Source: DASXMT01 sp963812965 (GTDB lineage: Bacteria > Actinomycetota > Acidimicrobiia > Acidimicrobiales > RAAP-2). From it: a DNA stretch of 64,000 nt. Positions 1 through 7,857 of the stretch are shown piece by piece; the first letter of the stretch is position 1; every line of letters starts with the position of its first letter. The position numbers and the translations under genes were made by a program. The stretch is taken from NCBI GenBank assembly GCA_963812965.1, contig CAWEXG010000002.1, positions 124,001 through 188,000 on the forward strand. The letters are read 5' to 3'. The notes beneath the pieces were generated by a model. That model was not told where the DNA came from. It saw only the letters and a program-made list of their open reading frames with translations, and made no database searches.

Positions 1-1
1 G

Positions 2-1093
2 CAGACCTTCGGTATGGACATGGACCTCGTCGAGGGCATGCGGTTCGACAAGGGCTACATCTCCCCGTACTTCGTGACCGATCCCGAGCGGATGGAAGCC
101 GTGCTCGAGGATGCGTACGTCCTCTTGGTCGGGTCCAAGATCACCGCTGTACGTGATCTGCTGCCGGTCTTGGAGAAGATCATGCAGACAGGGAAGCCGT
201 TGGCCATCATCGCCGAGGACATCGAGGGCGAAGCGTTGGCAACGTTGGTGGTCAACAAGATCCGGGGAACGTTCAAGAGCGCGTCGGTCAAGGCTCCGGG
301 CTTCGGAGAGCGTCGCAAGGCCATGCTGCAGGACATTGCCATCCTGACTGGTGGCCAGGTCATCACCGAGGAAGTCGGCCTCAAGCTGGACAGCGTCGAC
401 CTCGGCATGTTGGGCACTGCTCGCAAGATCGTGGTGACCAAGGACGAGACCACCATTGTGGAGGGCGGCGGTTCGGACGACGAGATCAAGGGCCGGATCA
501 ACCAGATCAAGGCCGAGATCGAGAACACCGACTCCGACTACGACCGGGAGAAGCTCCAAGAGCGCCTGGCCAAGCTGTCCGGCGGTGTCGCTGTTATCAA
601 GGTCGGTGCTGCCACCGAGGTGGAGCTGAAGGAGAAGAAGCACCGTATCGAGGACGCTGTCTCCACTACCAAAGCTGCCATCGAAGAGGGGGTCGTCCCT
701 GGCGGCGGGGTGGCGTTGCTCAGGGCCCAGTCCGCTATCTCGGATACTGCCGGGAAGCTTGAGGGCGATGAGGCCACCGGTGCACGCATCGTGGCTCGTG
801 CTGTCGAAGAGCCGCTGAAGCAGATCGCCGTGAACGCCGGTCTCGAAGGTGGCGTCATCGTGGACAAGGTGCGGAACCTGGCCAAGCCGACCGAGGGTCT
901 CAACGCCGCTACCGGCGAGTACGAGGACCTGTTCGATGCCGGTGTCATCGACGCTGCCAAGGTGACCCGTTCGGCACTGCAGAACGCGGCGTCCATCGCA
1001 GCGCTGTTCCTGACGACCGAAGCGGTCATCGTGGACAAGCCTAACGAGGACGCTGGCGGCGGCATGCCCGGTGGTGGGATGGACGACTTCTAG
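2..1093 (+). CDS. groL: 60 kDa chaperonin GroEL (3' part; 5' end outside window)
   Basis: ATP-dependent protein-folding chaperonin that forms double heptameric rings in the cytoplasm with GroES. The frame is open from base 2, so the start lies upstream; about 363 residues are visible, roughly two thirds of the usual 540. The apical-domain stretch 'EGMRFDKGYISPYFVTD' opens the window, 'KAPGFGERRKAMLQDIA' follows, and the ATP-site segment 'EEGVVPGGGVALLRA' lies in the second half. The C-terminus is the Gly-Met tail 'GGGMPGGGMDDF', typical of the general chaperonin copy rather than the His-rich actinobacterial GroEL1. A strong hairpin follows at 1186-1214. Identification is secure; whether groS lies upstream cannot be seen. 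Confidence 0.97.
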   Translation, partial: QTFGMDMDLVEGMRFDKGYISPYFVTDPERMEAVLEDAYVLLVGSKITAVRDLLPVLEKIMQTGKPLAIIAEDIEGEALATLVVNKIRGTFKSASVKAPGFGERRKAMLQDIAILTGGQVITEEVGLKLDSVDLGMLGTARKIVVTKDETTIVEGGGSDDEIKGRINQIKAEIENTDSDYDREKLQERLAKLSGGVAVIKVGAATEVELKEKKHRIEDAVSTTKAAIEEGVVPGGGVALLRAQSAISDTAGKLEGDEATGARIVARAVEEPLKQIAVNAGLEGGVIVDKVRNLAKPTEGLNAATGEYEDLFDAGVIDAAKVTRSALQNAASIAALFLTTEAVIVDKPNEDAGGGMPGGGMDDF

Positions 1094-1143
1094 GCCGAAG
1101 TTGTACCGACGGGTTCCGACCCATTGGTTCGAACTGTGCCAGA

Positions 1144-1171
1144 GGGCTCGTACCAGCGGGCTCGTACCAGC
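1144..1171. repeat. Tandem 14-bp duplication downstream of groEL
   Basis: GGGCTCGTACCAGC occurs twice head to tail (1144-1157 and 1158-1171) in the spacer between the groEL stop and its terminator hairpin. It is probably a local replication slippage product; no function is evident. Confidence 0.8.
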
Positions 1172-1185
1172 AAGTCGATGTGTGA

Positions 1186-1214
1186 CGAGGGGCGCCCTGG
1201 CGGGGCGCCCCTCG
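1186..1214 (+). terminator. Hairpin terminator after groEL
   Basis: The arms at 1186-1197 and 1203-1214 are perfectly complementary (12 bp, GC-rich) with a 5-nt loop. No long T-run follows, as is common for GC-rich actinobacteria. The position, between the groEL stop and the chdC promoter, fits transcription termination. Confidence 0.75.
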
Positions 1215-1223
1215 CTCGTTCCC

Positions 1224-1229
1224 TAGACT
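1224..1229 (+). promoter_or_regulatory. -10 box (TAGACT) of a leaderless chdC promoter
   Basis: TAGACT fits the TANNNT -10 pattern and ends 7 nt before the GTG start of chdC. With this spacing transcription would begin at or next to the start codon, so translation is probably leaderless. The same arrangement recurs at many genes in the window. Confidence 0.6.
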
Positions 1230-1236
1230 GACGGCT

Positions 1237-1947
1237 GTGACCCAACCTCTCTCCCCGTCGGTCGGGCTCAACGTGCTCCACCTCTTCTGCAGGGTGCCGA
1301 GCCTGTCTGCCGGCGCTCCCGTCTTGGACTCGGAAGCTGTGGTTCGGGCGGTGAAACGCGCCGAGGCGGACGAGGTGCAGGTGGTAGCGGTGGTGGTGGT
1401 GGGCCACAAGGCGGATGTGGGGTTCATGGCCCTGGGTGCCGACCTGTGGCGTCTGCGGATGCTCCAGACCGATCTGCGACATGCCGGGCTCGAGGTGGTC
1501 GACTCATACGTGTCTCTGACCGAGATCTCCGAGTACGCGGCGGGCATACCCGACGAGATGAAGCAGACCCGGCTGTACCCCACGCTCCCACCTGACGGGA
1601 TGACCGCATTCTGCTTCTACCCGATGTCCAAACGCCGTGGGGATGTCGAGGGTTCCAACTGGTTCTCCTTGCCGTTCGAGGAACGCAAGGCGCTGATGTA
1701 TGGCCATGGCGCAGTGGGGAGAACCTTTGCCGGGCGGGTGCTCCAGGTGATCACCGGCTCCACGGGGATCGACGACTGGGAGTGGGGTGTCACCCTGTTC
1801 GGCGTCCGCCCCGACGATCTGAAGGACTGCGTCTATACGATGCGGTTCGACGAAGGCTCGGCCAGGTTCGCCGAGTTCGGATCGTTCGTCACCGGGCTGG
1901 TGGCGCCGGTGGAGACGGTCATGGAGCAGGTGGCTTCGCATGGTTGA
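1237..1947 (+). CDS. chdC: Coproheme decarboxylase ChdC (HemQ)
   Basis: Converts coproheme III to haem b by two H2O2-dependent decarboxylations, the last step of the coproporphyrin-dependent haem route of Gram-positive bacteria. The 236-residue protein has the chlorite-dismutase-family fold signature. The catalytic Tyr is Y128 in 'YPMSKRR', K132 follows, and the proximal haem ligand H157 sits in 'MYGHG', exactly 25 residues after the Lys as in characterised ChdCs. The GTG start at 1237 is set by the -10 box 7 nt upstream. The 3' end overlaps larE by 8 nt, so the two are co-transcribed. Early-pathway haem genes lie at the other end of the window (59-64 kb). Confidence 0.93.
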   Translation: MTQPLSPSVGLNVLHLFCRVPSLSAGAPVLDSEAVVRAVKRAEADEVQVVAVVVVGHKADVGFMALGADLWRLRMLQTDLRHAGLEVVDSYVSLTEISEYAAGIPDEMKQTRLYPTLPPDGMTAFCFYPMSKRRGDVEGSNWFSLPFEERKALMYGHGAVGRTFAGRVLQVITGSTGIDDWEWGVTLFGVRPDDLKDCVYTMRFDEGSARFAEFGSFVTGLVAPVETVMEQVASHG

Positions 1948-2827
1948 TGCGGCTGACATGGTCGATGTGACCGATGTGATCTCCGGGCACGACAGGGGCG
2001 GCGAGCTCGCGGCTCTTCGGGACGAGCTCCGTCGTTTGGAGCGAGTCGTTGTGGCGTTCAGCGGTGGCGCCGACTCGGCCTTCTTAGGTTGGGTGGCCAC
2101 CGACACCTTGGGCTCGAACCACGTGCTCTGTGCCACCGCTGTCTCGCCGTCGTTGGCACCCGAGGAGCTCGCCGACTGCCGGGCACTGGCCGCCGAGTGG
2201 GGGCTGCGGCACATCGAGCTGGAGACGGAAGAGCTCGCCGATCCGTCCTATGCGGCCAACGATGGTTCGCGCTGCTATCACTGCAAGACCTCGCTTCTCG
2301 ATGCACTTGCTCCACTGGCTTCAGCAGAGGACTCGACCGTGGTGCTCGGCGTCAATCTCGACGATCTCGGTGAGCACCGTCCCGGCCAGCAGGCGGCAAG
2401 CGAGCGAGGAGCGTTATTCCCCCTGGTGACTGCTGGTCTGACCAAGACAGGCGTGCGGGAGTGGTCGAGGGAGTTGGGCCTGCGGACCTGGGACAAGCCT
2501 GCAGCTGCATGCTTGGCGTCGCGAGTCCCCTACGGCACGCCGGTCACGTTCAGGACGCTGCAGTCTGTGGCCGATGCCGAGTCCGGCCTACGTGCACTCG
2601 GGTTCCGCCAGGTCCGGGTGCGTCACTATGACGACACTGCTCGGATCGAGGTTTGTGCCGAAGATCTCCCGGCTGTCGTGGCGCACAGGGAGGCGATCGC
2701 AGCGGTAGTTCATGCTGCCGGCTACCGGTACGTGACGGTGGACCTCGACGGGTTCCGTTCCGGCAACCTCAACGACGCCTTGGGGCTCTCGAACGATGTG
2801 TTGACGCTGTCAGGACATGGGCAGTGA
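1940..2827 (+). CDS. larE: LarE sulfur transferase of nickel-pincer nucleotide synthesis
   Basis: ATP-dependent sulfur insertase that activates and thiolates the biscarboxylate nicotinate mononucleotide made by LarB, on the way to the nickel-pincer cofactor. The 295-residue protein has the PP-loop 'SGGADS' (residues 41-46) of the adenine-nucleotide alpha-hydrolase fold and a central 'KPAAACLASRVPYG' whose C191 corresponds to the sulfur-donating Cys. C112 and C115 ('RCYHCK') with C191 make three cysteines, as in LarE enzymes reported to use a [4Fe-4S] cluster rather than sacrificing a Cys; that assignment is inference. ATG at 1940 overlaps the chdC stop; ATG 1958 is an alternative. larB and larC lie 4 kb away on the other strand. 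Confidence 0.93.
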   Translation: MVDAADMVDVTDVISGHDRGGELAALRDELRRLERVVVAFSGGADSAFLGWVATDTLGSNHVLCATAVSPSLAPEELADCRALAAEWGLRHIELETEELADPSYAANDGSRCYHCKTSLLDALAPLASAEDSTVVLGVNLDDLGEHRPGQQAASERGALFPLVTAGLTKTGVREWSRELGLRTWDKPAAACLASRVPYGTPVTFRTLQSVADAESGLRALGFRQVRVRHYDDTARIEVCAEDLPAVVAHREAIAAVVHAAGYRYVTVDLDGFRSGNLNDALGLSNDVLTLSGHGQ

Positions 2828-3063
2828 TCGGGGTCCGGGTGAAGTTGACCTTTCCGGAGGAACTGGTGCGTCAACCGATCATCGCTCGGATGGTCACAGA
2901 GCTCGGAGTGGTTCCGAACATCCGGCGAGCCAATGTGGGTGAGCGGGAGGGGTGGATGATCTGCGAGCTCGACGGTGACGGTCCGACGGTTGACCGGGCC
3001 GTCACCTGGCTGCAGGCGGAAGGTGTGCGGGTCGATCTCCTGGGGGATGTCGTCGAGAGCTGA
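2824..3063 (+). CDS. Stand-alone NIL-domain protein
   Basis: A 79-residue protein consisting only of a NIL domain (the ferredoxin-like fold known from the C-terminus of methionine transporter ATPase MetN and of some ferredoxins). 'VKLTFPEELVRQPIIARM' starts the domain and 'GWMICELDGD' follows. The GTG start at 2824 overlaps the larE stop (GTGA), which implies translational coupling. NIL domains often occur in sulfur metabolism, so a role with LarE-dependent sulfur transfer is a reasonable inference, not shown. There are no catalytic residues to point to; it may bind a small ligand or act as a partner. Confidence 0.85.
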   Translation: MIGVRVKLTFPEELVRQPIIARMVTELGVVPNIRRANVGEREGWMICELDGDGPTVDRAVTWLQAEGVRVDLLGDVVES

Positions 3064-3096
3064 GCACCGGCCTTGCTCGTGCTCTCTCGTTGCCGG

Positions 3097-3291
3097 TCAG
3101 CGCTCCGGCTGATCGTCCCGCGGTTTGACGGTCCATCCCGCCGCCGACACGTTCCGGGGCTCGTAGAACAGGCAGCCGTCCGGGCAGGCGAACGGAATGT
3201 GCTCATTGGCACTCATGCGGCACCGCTCCACCTTCTCGCCTCTGCTGGTGGTCTGCATGATGTAGTGACGACAGTCATCGTTGACGGACAC
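3097..3291 (-). CDS. Small four-cysteine protein (probable metal binder)
   Basis: About 64 residues with cysteines near positions 7, 24, 36 and 40 (C-x16-C-x11-C-x3-C), the last pair in 'FACPDGCLFYEPR'. The pattern suggests a Zn or Fe-S site. I do not recognise the family. The GTG at 3291 is chosen because the frame further upstream runs into the promoter of the divergent Nudix gene; an ATG at 3258 would drop the first Cys. The gene is convergent with the chdC-larE-NIL operon and divergent from the Nudix gene. The residue pattern argues that it is real, but no ribosome site is obvious. Confidence 0.6.
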   Translation of the reverse strand: MSVNDDCRHYIMQTTSRGEKVERCRMSANEHIPFACPDGCLFYEPRNVSAAGWTVKPRDDQPER

Positions 3292-3382
3292 AGCACATTG
3301 TTGCCGATTCTGACTGCCCAGGGTGGTCGGGACGTGGTCGAGGGCCGATGGGTGCCAGATGGGGAAGTACGCACCGGTGGAG

Positions 3383-3388
3383 TAGCGT
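3383..3388 (+). promoter_or_regulatory. -10 box (TAGCGT), leaderless Nudix gene
   Basis: TAGCGT ends exactly 7 nt before the GTG at 3396, the same geometry as at chdC, and favours that start over the upstream in-frame codon at 3348. Confidence 0.55.
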
Positions 3389-3395
3389 CGCACAG

Positions 3396-4094
3396 GTGGA
3401 ACCCACGACCTCCGCTAAGCAGCTCTTGCGCTGGGGCGAGACGCTGGCTGCCATCGCCCGAACCGGTCTCGGCTTCACGGAATCGCTGTACGAACAGGAG
3501 CGATACGAGGAGATCCTCCGGGTTGCCGCCGATATCCGGGTTGCCGCCGATCAGGGGATCGAGGGTGTCGAGGACGCCGACGGTCTGGTGCACGAGTGGC
3601 TGTCATCGGTGGGGAAGGGCGTTCCCGGCTACGTAACCCCGAAGGTTGCGGTGGGCGCCGCCGTCGGGAACGACCAGGACGAGATGCTGCTGGTGCAGCG
3701 GGCTGACTCGGGGGTCTGGTTGTACCCGACGGGCTGGGCCGATGTGGGGTACTCCGCCGCCGAGGTCGTGGTGAAAGAGGTCGAGGAGGAGACGGGGATC
3801 GACGTCGAGGTGGTGCGTCTCATCGCCGTTCTCGACGGCCTTCGTATCGGCATTAGCAGGATCCCGCTCTACTCCTTGGTCTTCCAGTGCCGCCCGATCG
3901 GCGGCTCTCTGAAGGCTCATCCCTTGGAGTGCGCCGATGTCGGTTGGTTCCCACTCGACAACCTGCCCCAGCCGTTGGCCGGGGCCGATCGCTGGAGCAA
4001 GCAGGTGTTCGCTGCTCTGCGGGGTGAACCCGTCGATGTGCTCTACGACCAGGTGCGCCAACCGATCTGGCGGGGCGATCCGGAGAGCTCGTGA
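3396..4094 (+). CDS. Nudix hydrolase with N-terminal helical domain
   Basis: Predicted pyrophosphohydrolase of a nucleoside diphosphate derivative; the N-terminal helical domain before the catalytic part resembles the Nudix_N type often linked to ADP-ribose-like substrates. In the 232-residue protein residues 1-75 form the N domain and the Nudix box follows ('GWADVGYSAAEVVVKEVEEE', then TG). The first Glu of the canonical GX5E motif is Tyr and the canonical Arg of REUXEE is Lys; the metal-binding EVxEE core is intact. The stop overlaps the GTG of the following GNAT gene, so the pair is probably co-transcribed. Substrate unknown. Confidence 0.85.
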   Translation: MEPTTSAKQLLRWGETLAAIARTGLGFTESLYEQERYEEILRVAADIRVAADQGIEGVEDADGLVHEWLSSVGKGVPGYVTPKVAVGAAVGNDQDEMLLVQRADSGVWLYPTGWADVGYSAAEVVVKEVEEETGIDVEVVRLIAVLDGLRIGISRIPLYSLVFQCRPIGGSLKAHPLECADVGWFPLDNLPQPLAGADRWSKQVFAALRGEPVDVLYDQVRQPIWRGDPESS

Positions 4095-4639
4095 GTGATG
4101 CCGCATCACTACACTCGCGTGCTGTGACCGATCAGCAGCTCGCACACGCCATGGATGGCGAGCCCGATGCCGTCAGCGGTGGTTCTGGAGCGGTCACGGT
4201 CACGGTCACCGAAGCCCTTGAAGTGGACGAGGAGCTGGTATCGGCATTTGCTCGGGTGATCCCCCAGCTCTCCTCCTCGTCGCCGCCACCGACTGCGGAG
4301 CAGCTGGGCGAGATCGTGGCTTCGCCGGCGACGGTGCTCTTCATTGCTCGTACCGGGGGCGGCACGGTGGTGGGCTCGCTGACCTTGGCCATATTCCGGG
4401 TACCCACCGGTGTGCTGTCGTGGATCGAGGACGTTGTCGTCGATGAAGCAGCCAGGGGAGCCGGAGTGGGGGAACAGTTGGTTGCCGCTGCTATCCACCG
4501 TGCGGAGGATGCTGGAGCGAAGTCGGTCGATCTCACCTCCCGTCCCAGTCGGGAAGCGGCCAACCGGCTCTATCAACGCGCCGGGTTCCAGACACGAGAG
4601 ACCAACGTGTACCGCCGGAAATTCAGCCACAACAGCTAA
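4091..4639 (+). CDS. GNAT-family N-acetyltransferase
   Basis: Acetyl-CoA-dependent N-acetyltransferase of unknown substrate. The acetyl-CoA site is 'IEDVVVDEAARGAGVGEQLV' (R/Q-x-x-G-x-G/A type) and the C-terminal 'EAANRLYQRAGFQTRETNVY' is the usual GNAT beta6-beta7 end. GTG 4091 overlaps the Nudix stop. An alternative GTG at 4124 lies 8 nt after TACACT (4110-4115), a possible internal leaderless promoter; that start would remove 11 residues ahead of the domain. The region before residue 40 is low in complexity and not needed for the fold. Confidence 0.85.
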   Translation: MSDAASLHSRAVTDQQLAHAMDGEPDAVSGGSGAVTVTVTEALEVDEELVSAFARVIPQLSSSSPPPTAEQLGEIVASPATVLFIARTGGGTVVGSLTLAIFRVPTGVLSWIEDVVVDEAARGAGVGEQLVAAAIHRAEDAGAKSVDLTSRPSREAANRLYQRAGFQTRETNVYRRKFSHNS

Positions 4640-4702
4640 CTGCATTACCGACCAACATGTCTCGGCGTCGCCTCGACCGACACGGAGACTGACGGGAGAC
4701 GT

Positions 4703-6058
4703 ATGCGATTCGTGATCATCGGTGGTGGCCCGGCCGGAAACCAAGCAGCCATGGAGGCAGCTCGGCTGGGTGTGGACGTGACGCTTATCGAGCGGGACGT
4801 CATCGGTGGCGCAGCCAACCTGTGGGACTGCATCCCCTCGAAGGCCATGATCGCAACCGGCGGTGCCATGTCGTATCTCGATCGCATCGGCGGCATGGGT
4901 GTGACCGATGTGGACGGGCACCTGGACCTCGGCCGTCTCCGGTCTCGGATCGAGTCCATCACCGATCGTCTGGAGACGGGCATCGTCCAGATCCTGCGCA
5001 GCCAGAACGTCGAGATGATCCATGGTTTCGGCCGGCTCTCCGACCCGCATACCGTCGTGGCCGACACGAAGGATGGGCCCCGTACCATCCATGCCGACGC
5101 GGTGCTCCTGAGCACGGGAAGTCGGCCCCGTATCCCTGAGTGGGCGACTCTCGACGGTGAGCGGGTATTGACCACCCGGGACGCGTACCCGCCTTCCGAG
5201 CTTCCCGAACACCTCATCGTCATCGGTTCGGGGGTGACCGGCGTCGAGTTCGTCCATATGTTCTCGTCGCTCGGGTCGAAGGTGACGCTCGTGGTCAGCC
5301 GGGAGCAGGTGCTCCCTCGTAAGGATCCGGAGGTCGCCGCCGTTCTGGAGGAGGATTTCCTCTGTCGGGGTGTGCGCCTGCTGAAGGGTGCACACGCCAT
5401 CAGGGTTGACCGCGTGGGGGATGCTGTCACCGTGCAGTGCGATGACGGACGGGCGGTCACCGGGTCCCACGCCCTGCTGGCGATCGGTTCCATCCCCAAC
5501 TCCGAGGGTTTGGGGCTCGAGCTGGCTGGCGTCAGTGTGGACAGCGGTGGTTATGTCCCGGTGAACCATCACTGCCAGACCAACCTGCCGCACATCTATG
5601 CGGCAGGTGACTTGTCGGGGAAGCTTCCCTTGTCTTCGGTGGCTTCGATGCAGGGCCGAAAGATCGCCGAGCACGTCGTCATCGGCCACACCGTGGCCCA
5701 CCGCCATCTCAACTACGACAAAGCCGCCTCTGCCATCTTTACCGAACCCGAGATCGCCGACGTCGGTCTGGCTGAGGCCGACGCGTTTGCCGAGGGACGG
5801 AAGATCCGGGTGACCAAGGTTCCTTTCGCGTCGAGTGCCAAAGCGCTGATCGACAACGATCCTCGAGGCTTCGTCAAGATTCTCTCCGATCCGGCGACCG
5901 GCGTGGTGCTCGGCGGTTCGATCGTCGGCCAGAACGCTGCCGAGCTGATCTCGGTGCTGGCGGTGGCGGTGACGGCCGGGCTCCGGGTCAGCGACATCGT
6001 CGAGAGCATGTTGGTCCACCCTGCACTGGCTGAGGCTTTGGCAGAAGCGGCGGAGTAA
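4703..6058 (+). CDS. LpdA-like FAD/NAD(P)-dependent oxidoreductase
   Basis: Flavoprotein of the pyridine nucleotide-disulfide oxidoreductase family, 451 residues. The FAD site is 'IIGGGPAGNQAA' at the N-terminus, the NAD(P) site is 'VIGSGVTGVEF' near residue 175, and 'IYAAGDLSG' is the second FAD motif. The usual redox pair CxxxxC is reduced to one Cys ('GGAANLWDCIPSK'), as in mycobacterial LpdA (Rv3303c), which reduces quinones rather than lipoamide. The C-terminal dimerisation domain ends 'HPALAEALAEAAE', where lipoamide dehydrogenases have a His-Glu pair. I therefore infer a NAD(P)H:quinone reductase or transhydrogenase-like role rather than a 2-oxoacid dehydrogenase E3. Confidence 0.88.
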   Translation: MRFVIIGGGPAGNQAAMEAARLGVDVTLIERDVIGGAANLWDCIPSKAMIATGGAMSYLDRIGGMGVTDVDGHLDLGRLRSRIESITDRLETGIVQILRSQNVEMIHGFGRLSDPHTVVADTKDGPRTIHADAVLLSTGSRPRIPEWATLDGERVLTTRDAYPPSELPEHLIVIGSGVTGVEFVHMFSSLGSKVTLVVSREQVLPRKDPEVAAVLEEDFLCRGVRLLKGAHAIRVDRVGDAVTVQCDDGRAVTGSHALLAIGSIPNSEGLGLELAGVSVDSGGYVPVNHHCQTNLPHIYAAGDLSGKLPLSSVASMQGRKIAEHVVIGHTVAHRHLNYDKAASAIFTEPEIADVGLAEADAFAEGRKIRVTKVPFASSAKALIDNDPRGFVKILSDPATGVVLGGSIVGQNAAELISVLAVAVTAGLRVSDIVESMLVHPALAEALAEAAE

Positions 6059-6060
6059 CG

Positions 6061-6096
6061 CAGGCGCAGGCGCAGGCGCAGGCGCAGGCGCAGGCG
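6061..6096. repeat. Hexanucleotide repeat (CAGGCG)6
   Basis: Six perfect copies of CAGGCG begin 3 nt after the stop codon of the LpdA-like gene, followed by degenerate GGCTCG-rich sequence to about 6120. It is a slippage-prone microsatellite between two genes and cannot alter the upstream protein. Confidence 0.9.
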
Positions 6097-6251
6097 GTGG
6101 CGCTGGCTCGGGCTCGGGCGCTGTCGGAGCGGAAGCGGCGGAAGTGGTGCCGAAGCGCCTGGCCAAGGTCCCCGGCGGCAGCCCACTCGCCGGGCCGACC
6201 AGCCGGGTAGGTTCTATGACAGGTGGACGAGCATCGCAGGAGGGGATGGAG

Positions 6252-6605
6252 ATGATCGGGATCATCCTGGTGCGGAGGCTGCGTGAGGGGAAGACCTACG
6301 AGGATTTTCGGGCGGCGTGGTATCCGGAGATCGGTTATGGGACGCCTGCTCGGGTGCTATCAGGTGCCGGGATCCTCGATCAGCGTGAAGTCGTGACTGT
6401 TGGGTTCGTCGATGCGGGCATCGATGACCTGGCCGATCTGGGCGAGCGCTTGGCCGCCGCCGAAGTCGGTCGGCACGATCGGATCGCCGAGGTCATCGAG
6501 AGCACCGAGATCCGCTCCATCTTCCGGGTAGCCGACGACGATGATTTTGGTGGTAACCCAGGTCCTACTACGCCGGCTGTTCGGGGTTATCCCTGGGTGA
6601 GGTGA
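6252..6605 (+). CDS. Conserved-looking hypothetical protein (117 aa)
   Basis: Unknown function. The protein begins 'MIGIILVRRLREGKTYEDF' and alternates strands and helices in a way that resembles ferredoxin-like EthD/dimeric alpha-beta barrel proteins, but no diagnostic motif is present. ATG at 6252 is preferred over 6246 because AGGAGG at 6238-6243 is then 8 nt away. The last 38 nt overlap the 3' end of the convergent larC gene. Confidence 0.65.
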   Translation: MIGIILVRRLREGKTYEDFRAAWYPEIGYGTPARVLSGAGILDQREVVTVGFVDAGIDDLADLGERLAAAEVGRHDRIAEVIESTEIRSIFRVADDDDFGGNPGPTTPAVRGYPWVR

Positions 6606-7857
6606 CCGGCTCTGTGTCGAGCGGTCGGGTACCCAGCTCCGTGTCAGGTAACCGGGTGATTGTCCCTTCGCTCGCTCGCCACGCTTCTTCGGCTCGAGTT
6701 GCAACCTCTCGTAGTGGGAGCCCGCTGCGGTGAGCCACCCGGGCTACGTCGTCGTACTCGGCTTTGATCCGACCGGGACTGGCCTTGATCCGGATCGGAT
6801 AACTATCGACATCGACGGTGCCCATCTCCCGTGGTACCGGCCAACGTTGCAACGTGGATCCTCTGACACCCAGCGTTCCTGTCTCTGCCCGCAGCAAGGA
6901 ACGCAACGTCGACGCGTGGACCGGATCACAGAGCACGTGGATCGTGATGCCGGGTCGCCCCTTCTTCATCACGATCGGGGTGAGCCAGGCATCGTGGGCT
7001 CCCGTCTCGAGAAGAGCGGTGACTGCATAGGCGAGCTGCTCGCCGGTGGCGTCGTCCACGTTGGCTTCGAGGAGCACCACCGGTTGGCCGGCGTCAGCCT
7101 CGGGTGACGTGCCGGGCAGATCCACTCGCTGTCCCACCACGACCTGGGTGCAGTTGGGCAGCTCGTGGAGCTCTCGGGTGCCGGCACCAAACCCCGTGGC
7201 AGTGATGCGGAGGGGCGGCATCGGACCGTAGCCAGAGGAGAGCGCGGCCAACAACGCTGCACCCGTTGGGGTGGTCAGCTCCACGGCCAGATCCCTGCCG
7301 AAGGTCGGCGCACCGTGCAGTAGCGATACAACCGCTGGTGCCGGGTTGGGCAGCATGCCGTGGGCGGTTCGCACCATGCCGGTACCGGTGGCGACCGGAC
7401 TGGAGGTCACTTCGTCGACGCCGAGCACCTCGAGGGCGGAAGCAGTGCCGACAACGTCCACGATCGTGTCGTGGCCGCCAACCTCGTGGAAGTGGACCTG
7501 ATCCACCGGGCGCTGGTGCAGTTTGGCCTCCACCTCGGCCAACGCCGAGAAGACGGCCAGCGAGCGCTGTGCCACCCGCGGTGGCAAGCGAGCTTCTTCA
7601 ACCAGCCCGACGATATGGGCGTGTGTCCGGACTACCACGGTGTCGGTGACCGATACCGAGGCATGGGTGGCGGCAATGCCACCCCGAAGTACTGGTTCGG
7701 CGTGGAGAGACCAACCGGGGATCGGAAGGCGCTCTACGAGAGCCAGTACCTCGTCGAAGTCGGCACCAGCATCGAGGAGGCTGCCTAGGGCCATGTCCCC
7801 GGCAATGCCGGCAAAGCAGTGGAACCAGGCGATGGTTCGCTCGTCCTTGAGGGTCAC
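6568..7857 (-). CDS. larC: LarC, nickel insertion cyclometallase of the nickel-pincer cofactor
   Basis: CTP-dependent enzyme that inserts nickel into the bisthiocarboxylate pyridinium nucleotide, the final step of cofactor synthesis for LarA-type racemases. The N-terminus 'FHCFAGIAGDMALGSLLDAG' is diagnostic. The central region includes 'HFHEVGGHDTIVDVVG', the C-terminal region 'LLEANVDDATGEQLAYAV'. The 429-residue protein is one uninterrupted reading frame; in Lactobacillus plantarum larC is read through a programmed frameshift, not needed here. The GTG start at 7857 overlaps the larB stop (GTGA). No LarA racemase gene is in this window. Confidence 0.93.
   Translation of the reverse strand: MTLKDERTIAWFHCFAGIAGDMALGSLLDAGADFDEVLALVERLPIPGWSLHAEPVLRGGIAATHASVSVTDTVVVRTHAHIVGLVEEARLPPRVAQRSLAVFSALAEVEAKLHQRPVDQVHFHEVGGHDTIVDVVGTASALEVLGVDEVTSSPVATGTGMVRTAHGMLPNPAPAVVSLLHGAPTFGRDLAVELTTPTGAALLAALSSGYGPMPPLRITATGFGAGTRELHELPNCTQVVVGQRVDLPGTSPEADAGQPVVLLEANVDDATGEQLAYAVTALLETGAHDAWLTPIVMKKGRPGITIHVLCDPVHASTLRSLLRAETGTLGVRGSTLQRWPVPREMGTVDVDSYPIRIKASPGRIKAEYDDVARVAHRSGLPLREVATRAEEAWRASEGTITRLPDTELGTRPLDTEPVTSPRDNPEQPA

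Noticed and set aside
3348..3395. Upstream start of the Nudix gene at 3348
   Set aside because: The TAGCGT -10 box lies inside this stretch and the added residues have no family match; GTG 3396 fits better.
6061..6120. CRISPR-like repeats
   Set aside because: The short repeats are contiguous without spacers, and no cas genes exist in the window; the Cas4-like nuclease at 16.5 kb is not linked to an array.
4109..6265. A 718-codon open frame on the reverse strand
   Set aside because: It lies wholly antisense to the GNAT and LpdA-like genes, which have clear domains. Its Pro-Ala run comes from the hexamer repeat; high GC content makes such long shadow frames common.
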